From contig NZ_JAHZST010000007.1 in assembly GCF_019457885.1 (NCBI RefSeq), positions 222,189-286,188 of the forward strand: a DNA stretch of 64,000 nucleotides, in the 5' to 3' direction. Positions 19,536-28,647 of this stretch are shown here, piece by piece (position 1 is the first letter of the stretch; every line of letters starts with the position of its first letter). Under the pieces are notes generated by a model, which was not told the DNA's origin, ran no database searches, and saw only the letters and a program-made list of their open reading frames with translations. The DNA is from Shewanella nanhaiensis. GTDB lineage: Bacteria > Pseudomonadota > Gammaproteobacteria > Enterobacterales > Shewanellaceae. The position numbers and the translations under genes were made by a program.

Positions 19536-20069
19536 ATGTTAACACTAGAAAAAGGTTTCACCTTAGTTGAGCTTATGGTGACACTTGTCATTGGTATGAT
19601 ATTGATCACCGTTGGTGTGCCCTCTTTCACAGAGATGTATCAGGGATATAGAGCTGAAAGTGAAATTAGGAAGGTGCAGCAATATTTAATGTTCGCCAGA
19701 AGCCAAGCGGTCAGTTACGGCGCTAGAGTCACAGTATGCCCTATTTCAGGCACCAGTTGCGGATCTGATTGGAAATCAGGTTTCAGCATCTTTATTGATA
19801 ATGGCGCCGCAGCAACAATCGACTCTACAGATGGTGTAACAGATCCCATAATCAAGCAGGTAGATGCATTTAACAGCAAAGACTTTTTTACCTACGCAGG
19901 AAACTCAGTGAGCTTTACACCAGATGGGCTAATTCCCACCAATTCAACTGTGGGGACTTTTTCATACTGCCCAGGCTCTACAACCAGTGAGAACTCACGA
20001 GGTGTAGAGGTTAGTTCCTCAGGAAAGGTCCGCTTTTCAGATACCGTTACAAGCTGTGTTTCGTATTAA
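19536..20069 (+). CDS. FimT/GspH-type minor pseudopilin, second tandem copy
   Basis: A 177-residue prepilin with leader MLTLEKG before FTLVELM, the Glu5 needed for assembly, a hydrophobic N-helix and a GspH/FimT domain. Its C-terminal FSYCPG...SSSGKVRFSD parallels the LRYCPS...NQAGRVRFSK of the upstream gene, so the two arose by duplication. The ATG at 19536 is chosen because TGAGGA ends 9-10 nt upstream. An in-frame GTG at 19521 would overlap that ribosome-binding site. It converges on the minor-pilin operon with only 27 bp between stops. Confidence 0.85.
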   Translation: MLTLEKGFTLVELMVTLVIGMILITVGVPSFTEMYQGYRAESEIRKVQQYLMFARSQAVSYGARVTVCPISGTSCGSDWKSGFSIFIDNGAAATIDSTDGVTDPIIKQVDAFNSKDFFTYAGNSVSFTPDGLIPTNSTVGTFSYCPGSTTSENSRGVEVSSSGKVRFSDTVTSCVSY

Positions 20070-20096
20070 AAAGTGAGATAAAAAACGCGCTAATGG

Positions 20097-20390
20097 TTAA
20101 TGAAGTGTCACCTTATCGACTTTTTGAGCGTCTGCGGATTCAAAAGTGTCATTGATATGAACGCACTCTTGTACCTCTTTAATAAAATACTTTTTCCCTT
20201 TCTTATTGGTATTGGTACGTCCAACTAATTTTGCCATCTTAAGTTTTAGCTCATCTGTTTTCCATCGATAAAAAACAACTTTATCTCCATCTGTTGAGTT
20301 TACAAAACATTTATAATCTTGTTTCTCGCTCGCCACAGCCGTTGTAGATAAACTCAACAAAAAGATGGGTATCATAATAAAACATTTCAT
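20097..20390 (-). CDS. TapY2-like small secreted protein of the minor-pilin operon
   Basis: A 97-residue protein with a signal peptide ([20 protein letters not shown]). The mature part is basic, with two cysteines (DYKCFVNS and EVQECVHIN), and could form one disulfide. It overlaps the pilE stop in a TAATG junction, so translation is coupled. A small gene at this place in Aeromonas and Shewanella type IV pilus operons is called tapY2, and length and position match. Sequence identity to TapY2 is from memory and less certain. Function is unknown beyond a presumed part in pilus assembly. Confidence 0.65.
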   Translation of the reverse strand: MKCFIMIPIFLLSLSTTAVASEKQDYKCFVNSTDGDKVVFYRWKTDELKLKMAKLVGRTNTNKKGKKYFIKEVQECVHINDTFESADAQKVDKVTLH

Positions 20391-20776
20391 TACCAACACT
20401 CCGTAGGCGTTTTTGCACCTGTATCTGTAATTTGAATCGTTGCGCAAGCACTATCTCGAGTCGCTTGAACTCCTAATGCTGTTGCAACTAAAACAAAACT
20501 GCCAGTCCCTGTTGAATCAATGCTATAAAGGTTACTTTGTGTCACAAAGGGATCAGCACCTACACCAAGCTCGTTCATATCTTCCGTGTAAGTTCTATTA
20601 TCTAAATAAAACTGCTCCTGTAGGTTTGAGATCCTTAGCAGTGATGTATGTGCCTCTGCTCGAGCTCCCTCGGCAACATATTCTGTATATGAGGGGTAAG
20701 CTATTGCTGTTAATATTCCAATAATCGCAATACCAACCATCAACTCTACTAACGTAAAACCATTTCTCATTTTCAT
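20390..20776 (-). CDS. pilE: Type IV minor pilin PilE
   Basis: A 128-residue prepilin with leader MKMRNG cleaved before [24 protein letters not shown], Glu5 included, and a short globular domain. The [24 protein letters not shown] segment is characteristic of the PilE minor pilins. A C-terminal pair of cysteines ([14 protein letters not shown]) closes the usual D-region. It lies 14 bp after pilY1 and overlaps the following tapY2-like gene. Minor pilins prime pilus assembly with PilY1. Confidence 0.9.
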   Translation of the reverse strand: MKMRNGFTLVELMVGIAIIGILTAIAYPSYTEYVAEGARAEAHTSLLRISNLQEQFYLDNRTYTEDMNELGVGADPFVTQSNLYSIDSTGTGSFVLVATALGVQATRDSACATIQITDTGAKTPTECW

Positions 20777-20790
20777 CTTAAATTCTCTAC

Positions 20791-23700
20791 CTACTCATCA
20801 ATATGATAATAGATCTTATTAACACCTAAACCAGCACCTACATTAATGGTTCCTGTTGGCGCTCCATCTTTAATCTCCCCTTTCCCCACGCCAATAATAT
20901 AGATATAGGGATCTTCCCCTGTTTCAGGAGCTGGGACCACTATTTGAGGGGTATCAGGCACGCGCTCTCCTAATTCATAATAGACATTTTCATAACTTCG
21001 TGTCCCTCGATGAAGATCAAACACATATAATCGACCTTGGCCAGAGCTACTACAAACTAAATCTGAAACCTCATTCACTGACGGTAGAAAAGAGGTAAAG
21101 AAAACCTTGCCATCAATAATTAAAGCCGCAGTTAAAGATTTTTCACCTGACCCCCTAAAATCAAAGTACCATCCCCGCTTTGTACCAAAGGAAATATTTT
21201 CAGCTTCGGTAACTGGCGGAGTGGAGGTAACATTGTAGAGTTTACTCATGTCTAACACTTCAGGAACAGGCTCCCCTATCACACTTCGAGTAACAACATT
21301 ACGATCTTGCAGTACAAAGAACTTATCTGAAGTCACTACACTCGTAGGGTGAGGGCGACTGCCACTACCAATAACAACGGCATCATAGGGAACATTCTGA
21401 TATGAGGTTGTTGTCGTTGTCGTCCCTTCTCCATCTGTCACTTCAACTTCAGAGATGTTACTAAAAGTCGTTTGAGCCACAGCAGGCTCCGCAAAAAAAC
21501 GTCTGTCATTGATGGCTGTACTTCCACCTAAATCTGCAAACTTATAAGCACTCCATGTACTCCTTGATGAATCAGCTAGATCTATCCTCCATACATGACC
21601 ACCTACATCCGTGGCATAGATTCTATCGGTGTCACCATCATTGTTACTGTCCAAAATCGCAACAGAGTTTGGAATACTGTCAACAAGTCCATCCATTTTA
21701 GTCCCGCCAACTCCAGTATCTGTAAATGCATGCACTAAAGCACCTGAATCAGCATCAACTATGTAGATAGCTTTACCTTTAGCCGCTGCAGTGCTAGGTA
21801 CGGTATCAGCATCATAAAGCGGAGCATCATAACCGCCACCAAATATCAGAACAGGACCAGAATGCCCCGGAATAGTCGTCACAATAGGTTCAGACCAAGA
21901 TTGCCCAAGCTCAGAAAAACCTGAGCTATCAGGAGTAATAATCCATTTAACACTTGGCGAATCTGGAGAGGTGACATCTAGCGCATAATAGGAGGAACCA
22001 CCACGGCGCATCCCCATAAATACCCAAGCTTTATTCACTCTCCCTGACGAGTCAGTTTCAGTGTAAGAAACTGGAGAACCATCCATACCGTAAATATAAT
22101 GCCCTCCATTAGCCACATTTTGTTTCAACACAGGAACATTGCTTAAGAGTTCTGTAGGGATAAAGGCCCAGCTCTCTTCAACTTCATCTCCTGTATCTTT
22201 AAACATATGAACTAAGCCTTGATTAGTTCCTAAAACAATACGGATATCAGGACTCGCCTTTGTGCCAAAGTTCAGCGCTAATGGCTTTGAATGCAGAGGA
22301 TCTCCCATAATATCACTGCGAAAATCAGTTGCACTTCCACCTGGGTTATCACTATCAACATCATAACCATATAACCACTTAACCGTGTCACTGACATCAG
22401 CTTCAACTATCCCCATACTAGTCGAGAGAATAGGTTCTAAAACTTGTGCAAGATCCGACATCGGGCTAGTCAAATTTGAGTAGATAGTACGAGCACTTAC
22501 CCCAGTAGAGGGTGTCGCTCTCTGTAGGGCTTCTATGACTCCGCCCTCTAGAACACTTTTGCCATCAGACTTACCTGTGCATAAACTCCAGAAAGTACAT
22601 GCAGTGTCTTTAATATCACCTCCATCACCAATAGCAACACTTCCAGACTTATCCACCAGAACACCACCAGAGGTCACTTTAAGCTTTTTAAGATTACCAC
22701 TCCACCTAGGTCCTCTTCCTGGTAGAAACATTGCATAATAAGCCGCATCAAAGGTCTGAGTTCTATCGAAATTATTACTTGCGATACTAGGCGAGGTAAA
22801 GCTGGCATCGGTCTCCATAATAGACAGGAGTGCATCATTCATAGCAGCAACAAGTCCTAAGCCTCCCGTGGCTTGGAAATACCCAGTATTAACACCATCG
22901 TCATCGACTTTATTTCCACCTCTCTTCGCCGTTTCTTTCAATAGCGCTTCAGCATCCTCAGCACCAGAGCTAAAACCAATAGTAAAGGTTTTAACTGTTT
23001 GCATATGCTCTCTTGTAGAGCCATCACTCAATGTCTCTGGTGAAGTGACTAGATCGTTATGATAAAGATAACTTGCTAACGCTGGGAGATAACTTGGAGA
23101 GCTTAAGCCTGGATCAGAAAAAACAGAATAATCAGGAGCATTCACTTTATCATCAGCTTTCTCTGTCACGCCGCTAGCAGTGAGTGTGACAATATCAGTA
23201 TCGGCAAAGGTATCTTGAGTTGGCACACCATCAGTAATATAGATAACATAGGCTATATCAGGGCAAACTCTGAATGGCGAGGAGTAGTTCAGACCAGACT
23301 CAGCACTCGTATCTCGTGGAGGTTTATTTCCCTCATACCAAGTTGAGTAATCAGAATCTTTTTTACCATAGAGTACTGGCTTACCGGAGAAGTACTTATA
23401 AGCTTCAAATAAAGTTTCACAAAGAGGGGTGTTTGTATCAGCGGGGATACCATCTATGGTAGATAAAAGCGCAGTTTTATTGGCCGGAGACATCTTCTGT
23501 ATCTTCGACACTATTCTGCCGCCATCTCGATTCCCTTCTGATGGGTAATTCATATTAAACAGAGCTAACCCAAAGTCTACTGAAGTATTCGTGTTAATCA
23601 CGGTCTCAATTGCCGTTTTTGCAATGTCTAAACGAGATTGTGGGCTAGTTGGTAACGCGTCAGCAACAGCCGCCGCATGCCAGCGAAGATAATTAGCCGT

Positions 23701-24351
23701 ATACAGAGTAACAGCTTCACCTAACCCAAGCTGCGTATCTCCGCCTGTTGTGCTATAGGGCTTAGGGGTATTACCCTGTCTCATTCCATCGATAGGAAAA
23801 CCGTCACCGTGGGCATTACCATCTTTGTCTTTGGCATTGATAGGATCATTTTCCTGAATATCTTCAAGGCAATCTATGGTGTCATAGTTAGCCCCACTGT
23901 TATCTCGTAGCTCCCCCCAAGAGCCCGTTTTACCCTTTATTCTATACTCACCAACAAAGCCAGTGAAACGCCCATACCGCTCTATAAGATCCCAACTTTG
24001 ATGACAGCCATTGATATCTTTTAAAAAGCGTCTTGAATCAGAGGGGCTTAAGGGGATGTCCATACCAGCATTATCGATACCTATTCCTTTTGTGAAATAG
24101 ATCTTATCATCTTGATAGGCATGGGCTGAGCTAATCGGTTCATAGGTGGTGGTTGAATCATAAGCGCCAGGAGCATTCTCCTCAATGGTCGTCATACTTC
24201 CAGAGTTATCAAAAATAATCAATACTTTAGGGTTCGCTCCCGTTCTTACAGAAGACTCTACAACATAGAGTTCAGTATCATCAGCAAAGGTTCCTGCCGA
24301 TATACCAACTAAAACAAATAAAGCTGCGCATGCAACATGTTTAATCATCAT
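20791..24351 (-). CDS. pilY1: PilY1-type pilus tip adhesin with VWA domain
   Basis: An 1186-residue secreted protein with signal peptide ([16 protein letters not shown]). The N-terminal von Willebrand A domain shows a MIDAS motif D48-N-S50-G-S52. The C-terminal half is the PilY1 beta-propeller. It contains a Ca-binding EF-hand-like loop, DSNNDGDTD at residues 901-909, followed by [16 protein letters not shown], the same arrangement that controls pilus retraction in Pseudomonas PilY1. It is the largest gene of the pilV-W-X-Y1-E operon, 2 bp after pilX. Role in adhesion and twitching is by family. Confidence 0.92.
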   Translation of the reverse strand: MMIKHVACAALFVLVGISAGTFADDTELYVVESSVRTGANPKVLIIFDNSGSMTTIEENAPGAYDSTTTYEPISSAHAYQDDKIYFTKGIGIDNAGMDIPLSPSDSRRFLKDINGCHQSWDLIERYGRFTGFVGEYRIKGKTGSWGELRDNSGANYDTIDCLEDIQENDPINAKDKDGNAHGDGFPIDGMRQGNTPKPYSTTGGDTQLGLGEAVTLYTANYLRWHAAAVADALPTSPQSRLDIAKTAIETVINTNTSVDFGLALFNMNYPSEGNRDGGRIVSKIQKMSPANKTALLSTIDGIPADTNTPLCETLFEAYKYFSGKPVLYGKKDSDYSTWYEGNKPPRDTSAESGLNYSSPFRVCPDIAYVIYITDGVPTQDTFADTDIVTLTASGVTEKADDKVNAPDYSVFSDPGLSSPSYLPALASYLYHNDLVTSPETLSDGSTREHMQTVKTFTIGFSSGAEDAEALLKETAKRGGNKVDDDGVNTGYFQATGGLGLVAAMNDALLSIMETDASFTSPSIASNNFDRTQTFDAAYYAMFLPGRGPRWSGNLKKLKVTSGGVLVDKSGSVAIGDGGDIKDTACTFWSLCTGKSDGKSVLEGGVIEALQRATPSTGVSARTIYSNLTSPMSDLAQVLEPILSTSMGIVEADVSDTVKWLYGYDVDSDNPGGSATDFRSDIMGDPLHSKPLALNFGTKASPDIRIVLGTNQGLVHMFKDTGDEVEESWAFIPTELLSNVPVLKQNVANGGHYIYGMDGSPVSYTETDSSGRVNKAWVFMGMRRGGSSYYALDVTSPDSPSVKWIITPDSSGFSELGQSWSEPIVTTIPGHSGPVLIFGGGYDAPLYDADTVPSTAAAKGKAIYIVDADSGALVHAFTDTGVGGTKMDGLVDSIPNSVAILDSNNDGDTDRIYATDVGGHVWRIDLADSSRSTWSAYKFADLGGSTAINDRRFFAEPAVAQTTFSNISEVEVTDGEGTTTTTTSYQNVPYDAVVIGSGSRPHPTSVVTSDKFFVLQDRNVVTRSVIGEPVPEVLDMSKLYNVTSTPPVTEAENISFGTKRGWYFDFRGSGEKSLTAALIIDGKVFFTSFLPSVNEVSDLVCSSSGQGRLYVFDLHRGTRSYENVYYELGERVPDTPQIVVPAPETGEDPYIYIIGVGKGEIKDGAPTGTINVGAGLGVNKIYYHIDE

Positions 24352-24353
24352 CT

Positions 24354-24782
24354 TTAGCTCCCAGTAAGCACTTCTTGCTCTACGCCACCCACAACCGTTA
24401 ACCGTCCCATATTATTTCGCCCAAAACTGGAAACACTCGTAATTTCAGAGCGGCGGCAACTGATTAAATTCGATGAACTTGCATTGGCACTGCGCTGGCA
24501 ACTGACATCATCAAGTTGTAATGGCGTTATCGTACTTGCTACCCCTAGCATAGTGCCGGCATTCACTTCTCCAGTTAAATTGGCTAGTGCAACCCCTTGA
24601 TTATTGTCAATGACACTATCGAGTGCGCCATGTGCTGCGGCCATCGCTTCAACCCGTTCAGATCCTGCCCCAGCCATCCGAATAGACTGGGTAGAATTAA
24701 CAGCCAGAGCCACGCCAATCACCGTCATAATGACAAGTACAATTAGCGAAAAGAATAGGATCATTCCTTTTTGCTTCTTCAT
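24354..24782 (-). CDS. pilX: Type IV minor pilin PilX
   Basis: A 142-residue protein with the PilX N-terminus, KQKGMILFFSLIVLVIMTVIGVALAVNS, where the usual Phe+1 of prepilins is replaced by Met as in other PilX proteins. A short globular domain contains a pair of cysteines. It lies between pilW and pilY1 with gaps of 47 and 2 bp. PilX is a minor pilin needed for priming and in some species for aggregation. Confidence 0.88.
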   Translation of the reverse strand: MKKQKGMILFFSLIVLVIMTVIGVALAVNSTQSIRMAGAGSERVEAMAAAHGALDSVIDNNQGVALANLTGEVNAGTMLGVASTITPLQLDDVSCQRSANASSSNLISCRRSEITSVSSFGRNNMGRLTVVGGVEQEVLTGS

Positions 24783-24829
24783 CTATTTACTCCAAAACAT
24801 TTCACATATACCGTGAAAATGAATATTGA

Positions 24830-25810
24830 CTATCTGATGAGTACTGGGTTTTCAAGTACAACAGTAGTCGACACCACTTTCCGTCTAAAGTTATCACCCG
24901 TAGCAGCAACCGTTTTATCACCTAAAACATAATCGGTGTTATTGGTGTAGCTGTTGTCAGCTTCTACTGCACGAACTAAGACAAATATCCTAAGAGCAAC
25001 TAGGCGTTGAAACAGTTCGTTATCCCACATTAGATTTGTCACATTTTGCACAGGCATAAAACTATCAGCAGTGTTATCACCATCATTATCAAATCCGTAT
25101 AACACTCTGATATTTTCGATACCTTCAACAAGCTGGTCTTCATTGGCCATGCCATTATTAACACTTAACGTTCTGCGCCTTAACACTGGGATATCACCAT
25201 CATTTGCGATGTAATAAACATGATGTTGATACTCCCAGAACCGAGCATTCGCCAAAACAGGGGGAGCGGGATTGCCCACAAAAAAGATAGCCTGATTAGG
25301 CGTTGCTGCCACGTAATATCGAGTATTCAAATTTGGAGTAGCTGTTGCAGGTCCAATTAACCTTTTTATTTGAAGAACATCAGTGCCGCTATTAACGCTG
25401 TTTAAACAAGCAAGTGAATCACCGCTAACCCCACTTTCATATCCCCAAAGACGCCTGAAATGGGAAGGAGTATTGTTGGGTAAACTGGCATTATTCGCGC
25501 CAGCACCGACACAATCATTTGGGACTCCTCCAGCTGGGATCTGTGTATTTGATCCAAGTACAAAGTCAGTCCCTGTCATATCGCCCATAAACCCAAGTTG
25601 GCTGATATCTCTCTCTACTAAGGCAAGTGCAATACGCCCATTCTCTTGCAATTGATTAAACTGACTCGTCGTCGTGACATTGGTTGCCGACATATTAAAC
25701 ATGGAGAACAAACCAGCAGAGAGAAACAAGCCTATGACCATAGCCACCATAAGCTCAACTAGGGAGAACCCCGAAACTTGTATACCCTTATTTCGCATTA
25801 GCTGTCTCAT
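24830..25810 (-). CDS. pilW: Type IV minor pilin PilW
   Basis: A 326-residue prepilin-like protein. SGFSLVELMVAMVIGLFLSAGLFSMF gives the cleavage site and N-helix with Glu5. The FNQLQENGRIALALVERDISQLGFMG segment is diagnostic for PilW. The ATG at 25810 follows the pilV stop directly (TAGATG), so the two are coupled. Confidence 0.9.
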   Translation of the reverse strand: MRQLMRNKGIQVSGFSLVELMVAMVIGLFLSAGLFSMFNMSATNVTTTSQFNQLQENGRIALALVERDISQLGFMGDMTGTDFVLGSNTQIPAGGVPNDCVGAGANNASLPNNTPSHFRRLWGYESGVSGDSLACLNSVNSGTDVLQIKRLIGPATATPNLNTRYYVAATPNQAIFFVGNPAPPVLANARFWEYQHHVYYIANDGDIPVLRRRTLSVNNGMANEDQLVEGIENIRVLYGFDNDGDNTADSFMPVQNVTNLMWDNELFQRLVALRIFVLVRAVEADNSYTNNTDYVLGDKTVAATGDNFRRKVVSTTVVLENPVLIR

Positions 25811-26404
25811 CTATATGATCACTGTATTAATTGAATAAACACGGCGTCTGTCACTACTCGAACCACATCCTTTAATGAAAGCTGCATTATCACCTGCTGC
25901 ATTAGCAGTTCCATCTGAGAGCGCTCTAATCCCTCTCCATGTCATCACAACAAGCACCTGCCCATTTGCTTGAGTCCTGATGCAAGCCGTTGGAGTATCT
26001 AATCCTCCAACATCACGCCCACTCAGTTGCTCTGAAGCGCCACCAAAAAGCTGCTCCCACTGGTAAAGATCCCAAAGCCGAGTTTCAACATTAGTGCAGA
26101 CCACAGCAGGACCACCCGCAGCAACATCACACGAAGTACCAGGCAGCGGTAATCCACCGCTATAAGTGCCGTTATAGTTAATTAATTGAGAGCGGTTGAG
26201 CTTCATACGATTGATGATATCGTTGACATAATAGGAAGCTTGAGTCTGTTGAAATGACTCAAAGCTGCTTCTCTTCGAAACAATATGTAGATTAAAGATG
26301 CCAATTAAGCCGATCACCAAAATGACCAGCGACACTAACACCTCAATTAAAGAGAACCCTTTCGTCCCGTTATTCATCTGCGTCAATTGTCCTTCATTCG
26401 CCAT
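25811..26404 (-). CDS. pilV: Type IV minor pilin PilV
   Basis: A prepilin of 188-197 residues. GTKGFSLIEVLVSLVILVIGLIGIFNLH shows the peptidase site and Glu5, then a typical PilV region (SFQQTQASYYVNDIINRMKLNR). Two starts are possible. ATG 26404 gives a 16-residue leader without a visible ribosome-binding site. ATG 26377 gives a 7-residue leader more usual for the family but with its AAGGA rather far upstream. It is the first gene of the minor-pilin operon. Confidence 0.87.
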   Translation of the reverse strand: MANEGQLTQMNNGTKGFSLIEVLVSLVILVIGLIGIFNLHIVSKRSSFESFQQTQASYYVNDIINRMKLNRSQLINYNGTYSGGLPLPGTSCDVAAGGPAVVCTNVETRLWDLYQWEQLFGGASEQLSGRDVGGLDTPTACIRTQANGQVLVVMTWRGIRALSDGTANAAGDNAAFIKGCGSSSDRRRVYSINTVII

Positions 26405-26562
26405 ATTATTGACGGTTAAAAACCTTATTTACCCGTTAAAAATCTGAAAGTTAGCAGTAATACCCCACTATATAGGTTAATCATAGTTTAGTCGAATGTT
26501 AGCCGCTAGTAATATTAGTGTATAAGAAGTCTTCTCATTAGAACCTGAGTAAAAATCAGGCA

Positions 26563-26587
26563 TAAAAAAGGAGGCTATAAGCCTCCT
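26563..26587 (-). terminator. Terminator of the ileS-ispH region
   Basis: AGGAGGC (26569-26575) pairs with GCCTCCT (26581-26587), with an A-run at 26563-26568 that becomes a T-run on the minus strand. It lies 29 bp after the ispH stop. Confidence 0.85.
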
Positions 26588-26615
26588 TAAAACAAAAGTT
26601 AAACCTTCTAAATTA

Positions 26616-27563
26616 TCACCTTAACTCGGCAGGAACAGCGAAAACCGTATCCTCTTTTCGCCCTTCAACCTCAGTGATCACGCTAGGGGCCAGTTGGGCT
26701 ATTGCATCAATAACCTGCTTGACCAATACTTCTGGTGCAGATGCACCTGCTGTAACCGCAACTTTTGTCACACCTTCAAACCAACTTGAATCGATATCAT
26801 CTGAGTTATCAACTAAGTAAGATTGTGTTCCTCTCTTCTGTGCAAGCTCCCGCAGACGATTTGAATTAGAGCTATTTTTAGAGCCAACAACAATAAATAG
26901 ATCAACATCATCAGCGACATTTCTTACCGCATCTTGCCTGTTCTGGGTTGCATAACAGATATCATCTTTACGTGGCCCTTGAATACTAGGGAAGCGAGAT
27001 TGAAGCGCCTCAATAACATCGGCAGTATCATCCATAGAGAGCGTCGTTTGGGTAACAAAACAGAGGTTATTTGGATCTTTAACCTGTAATGATTCAACAT
27101 CCGCTGGGGACTCAACTAATAATACTCCTCCCTCAGGGTTATCATATTGGCCCATGGTCCCCTCAACCTCAGGATGTCCTGCATGACCAATAAGAATGCA
27201 CTCAATCCCTTTGCGACTGGCCCGAGTGACCTGCAGATGAACCTTAGTCACAAGTGGACAGGTCGCATCAAACACCTTCAAACCACGATGTTTGGCTTCT
27301 TTTCTGACTGCTTGTGACACACCATGAGCACTGAAAATCACAATACTGTTATCTGGAACCTGATCTAACTCTTCAACAAAAACCGCACCGCGCTCTTTCA
27401 AGTTTTGCACCACATAGCGGTTATGAACCACTTCATGACGAACATAAATAGGTGCAGGAAACAGTTCTAAAGCTCGCTCTACAATACTGATAGCTCTATC
27501 CACCCCGGCGCAAAAGCCTCGAGGATTAGCTAGCTTGATCTGAAGATTCTGGGCTACTTGCAT
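26616..27563 (-). CDS. ispH: 4-hydroxy-3-methylbut-2-enyl diphosphate reductase
   Basis: A 315-residue iron-sulfur enzyme that makes IPP and DMAPP from HMBPP in the last step of the MEP isoprenoid pathway. The three cluster cysteines are in [11 protein letters not shown] (Cys18), DATCPLVTK and [11 protein letters not shown]. The active-site segment [10 protein letters not shown] is present. It is the last gene of the ribF-ileS-lspA-fkpB-ispH string, 3 bp after fkpB. Confidence 0.96.
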   Translation of the reverse strand: MQVAQNLQIKLANPRGFCAGVDRAISIVERALELFPAPIYVRHEVVHNRYVVQNLKERGAVFVEELDQVPDNSIVIFSAHGVSQAVRKEAKHRGLKVFDATCPLVTKVHLQVTRASRKGIECILIGHAGHPEVEGTMGQYDNPEGGVLLVESPADVESLQVKDPNNLCFVTQTTLSMDDTADVIEALQSRFPSIQGPRKDDICYATQNRQDAVRNVADDVDLFIVVGSKNSSNSNRLRELAQKRGTQSYLVDNSDDIDSSWFEGVTKVAVTAGASAPEVLVKQVIDAIAQLAPSVITEVEGRKEDTVFAVPAELR

Positions 27564-27566
27564 ACG

Positions 27567-27989
27567 TTATAATACCTGTACAACTTCAAGCTCAAAGGTG
27601 ACCACTTGGCCAGCTAGAGGATGGTTTAAATCGACGGTAATGGAGTCTCCAGCCACTTCGCGGATCATGCCTGGAATCTCACTGCCACCCGGTCCGCCAA
27701 AACTGACTATCACGCCAGGTTCAAGGCTCATATCAGCAGGGAACTTGCTTCTGTCCATATGGTGAATTGCATCGGGGTTTGACTCACCAAACGCATCCGC
27801 CGCCTGCAGCGTAAAGCTATGCTTCTCACCTTGAGCTAAATTCGTTATCTCAGCTTCAAATGCTGGGCTTAGGCTGTCATCACCAATATTGAGTCTGGCA
27901 GGCTTACCCGATGCTTTAGTACTATCGGCCGTAGAGCCATCTTCGAGTACGATATTCATATGACATACAATAGAACGTGTATCAGACAA
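27567..27989 (-). CDS. fkpB: FKBP-type peptidyl-prolyl isomerase FkpB (SlpA)
   Basis: A 140-residue SlyD-like FKBP with an inserted flap (DAFGESNPDAIHHMDRSKFPADM) and the conserved C-terminal DLNHPLAGQVVTFELEVVQV. A TTG start at 27989 is preferred because GAAGGAG lies 9 nt upstream and the N-terminus then matches E. coli FkpB. The internal ATG at 27959 lacks such a signal. It follows lspA closely and precedes ispH, the usual gammaproteobacterial order. Confidence 0.93.
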   Translation of the reverse strand: MSDTRSIVCHMNIVLEDGSTADSTKASGKPARLNIGDDSLSPAFEAEITNLAQGEKHSFTLQAADAFGESNPDAIHHMDRSKFPADMSLEPGVIVSFGGPGGSEIPGMIREVAGDSITVDLNHPLAGQVVTFELEVVQVL

Positions 27990-27994
27990 GGTAA

Positions 27995-28525
27995 CTACTC
28001 CTTCGCTGTATTATTATTTTCTTGAGCTTTTTTTTTCTTATCATTTCGGTCGGTAATAATGGAGTCAATAATGATCAAAGCTGCACCAACACAAATAGCA
28101 GAATCGGCAATATTAAATGCCGGAAAGTGGCTAGTGTTCCAATAAAAATGCAAAAAGTCGACCACATAACCATGTTGAAGACGGTCAATTAAATTACCTA
28201 ACGCGCCACCTATCACTAAGGTGTAAGCCAAATTCAAACGCCACATCTGACTCGGTTGCTTTCTCAACCAAATGGTCAGTAATGTACTGAAGCCTACTGC
28301 CACAAAGGTAAAGAACCATCGTTGCCAACCTCCTGCGTCACTTAAAAAACTAAAAGCAGCCCCATAGTTTCGTAAGTAGGTGAAGTTAAAGAAAGGCAAT
28401 AACTCTACCGATTCACGCAATTCAAAATTAGCTAATACCCATTGCTTAGATAGTTGATCGGCAATAAACACCAATACAACCATCCAATACCAACGCAAGC
28501 CACTGTCTTTCCAGTTAGTTGGCAT
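27995..28525 (-). CDS. lspA: Lipoprotein signal peptidase
   Basis: A 176-residue inner-membrane aspartyl protease that removes signal peptides from prolipoproteins after lipid attachment. It has four membrane segments. The catalytic Asp residues are in GNLIDRLQHGYVVDFL and FNIADSAICVG. A basic C-terminal tail (DRNDKKKKAQ) extends it slightly beyond the 164 residues of E. coli. Start ATG 28525 with AAAAGGATCG upstream. It lies downstream of ileS but a terminator-like hairpin lies between. Confidence 0.95.
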   Translation of the reverse strand: MPTNWKDSGLRWYWMVVLVFIADQLSKQWVLANFELRESVELLPFFNFTYLRNYGAAFSFLSDAGGWQRWFFTFVAVGFSTLLTIWLRKQPSQMWRLNLAYTLVIGGALGNLIDRLQHGYVVDFLHFYWNTSHFPAFNIADSAICVGAALIIIDSIITDRNDKKKKAQENNNTAKE

Positions 28526-28608
28526 CTATCGATCCTTTTAAATCTCAATATTGCTTCGCAATCACTTAAAGAAGCGGAACCCTTCAAGCATGCAAATTAG
28601 ATAGCAGA

Positions 28609-28634
28609 AAAAACAACGGCTCCTCAAGAGCCGT
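28609..28634 (-). terminator. Terminator-like hairpin between ileS and lspA
   Basis: CAACGGCTC and GAGCCGTTG form a 9-bp stem with a short loop. On the minus strand it is followed by a run of T. It would limit read-through from ribF-ileS into lspA-fkpB-ispH. Confidence 0.75.
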
Positions 28635-28647
28635 TGCAATTACCTAT

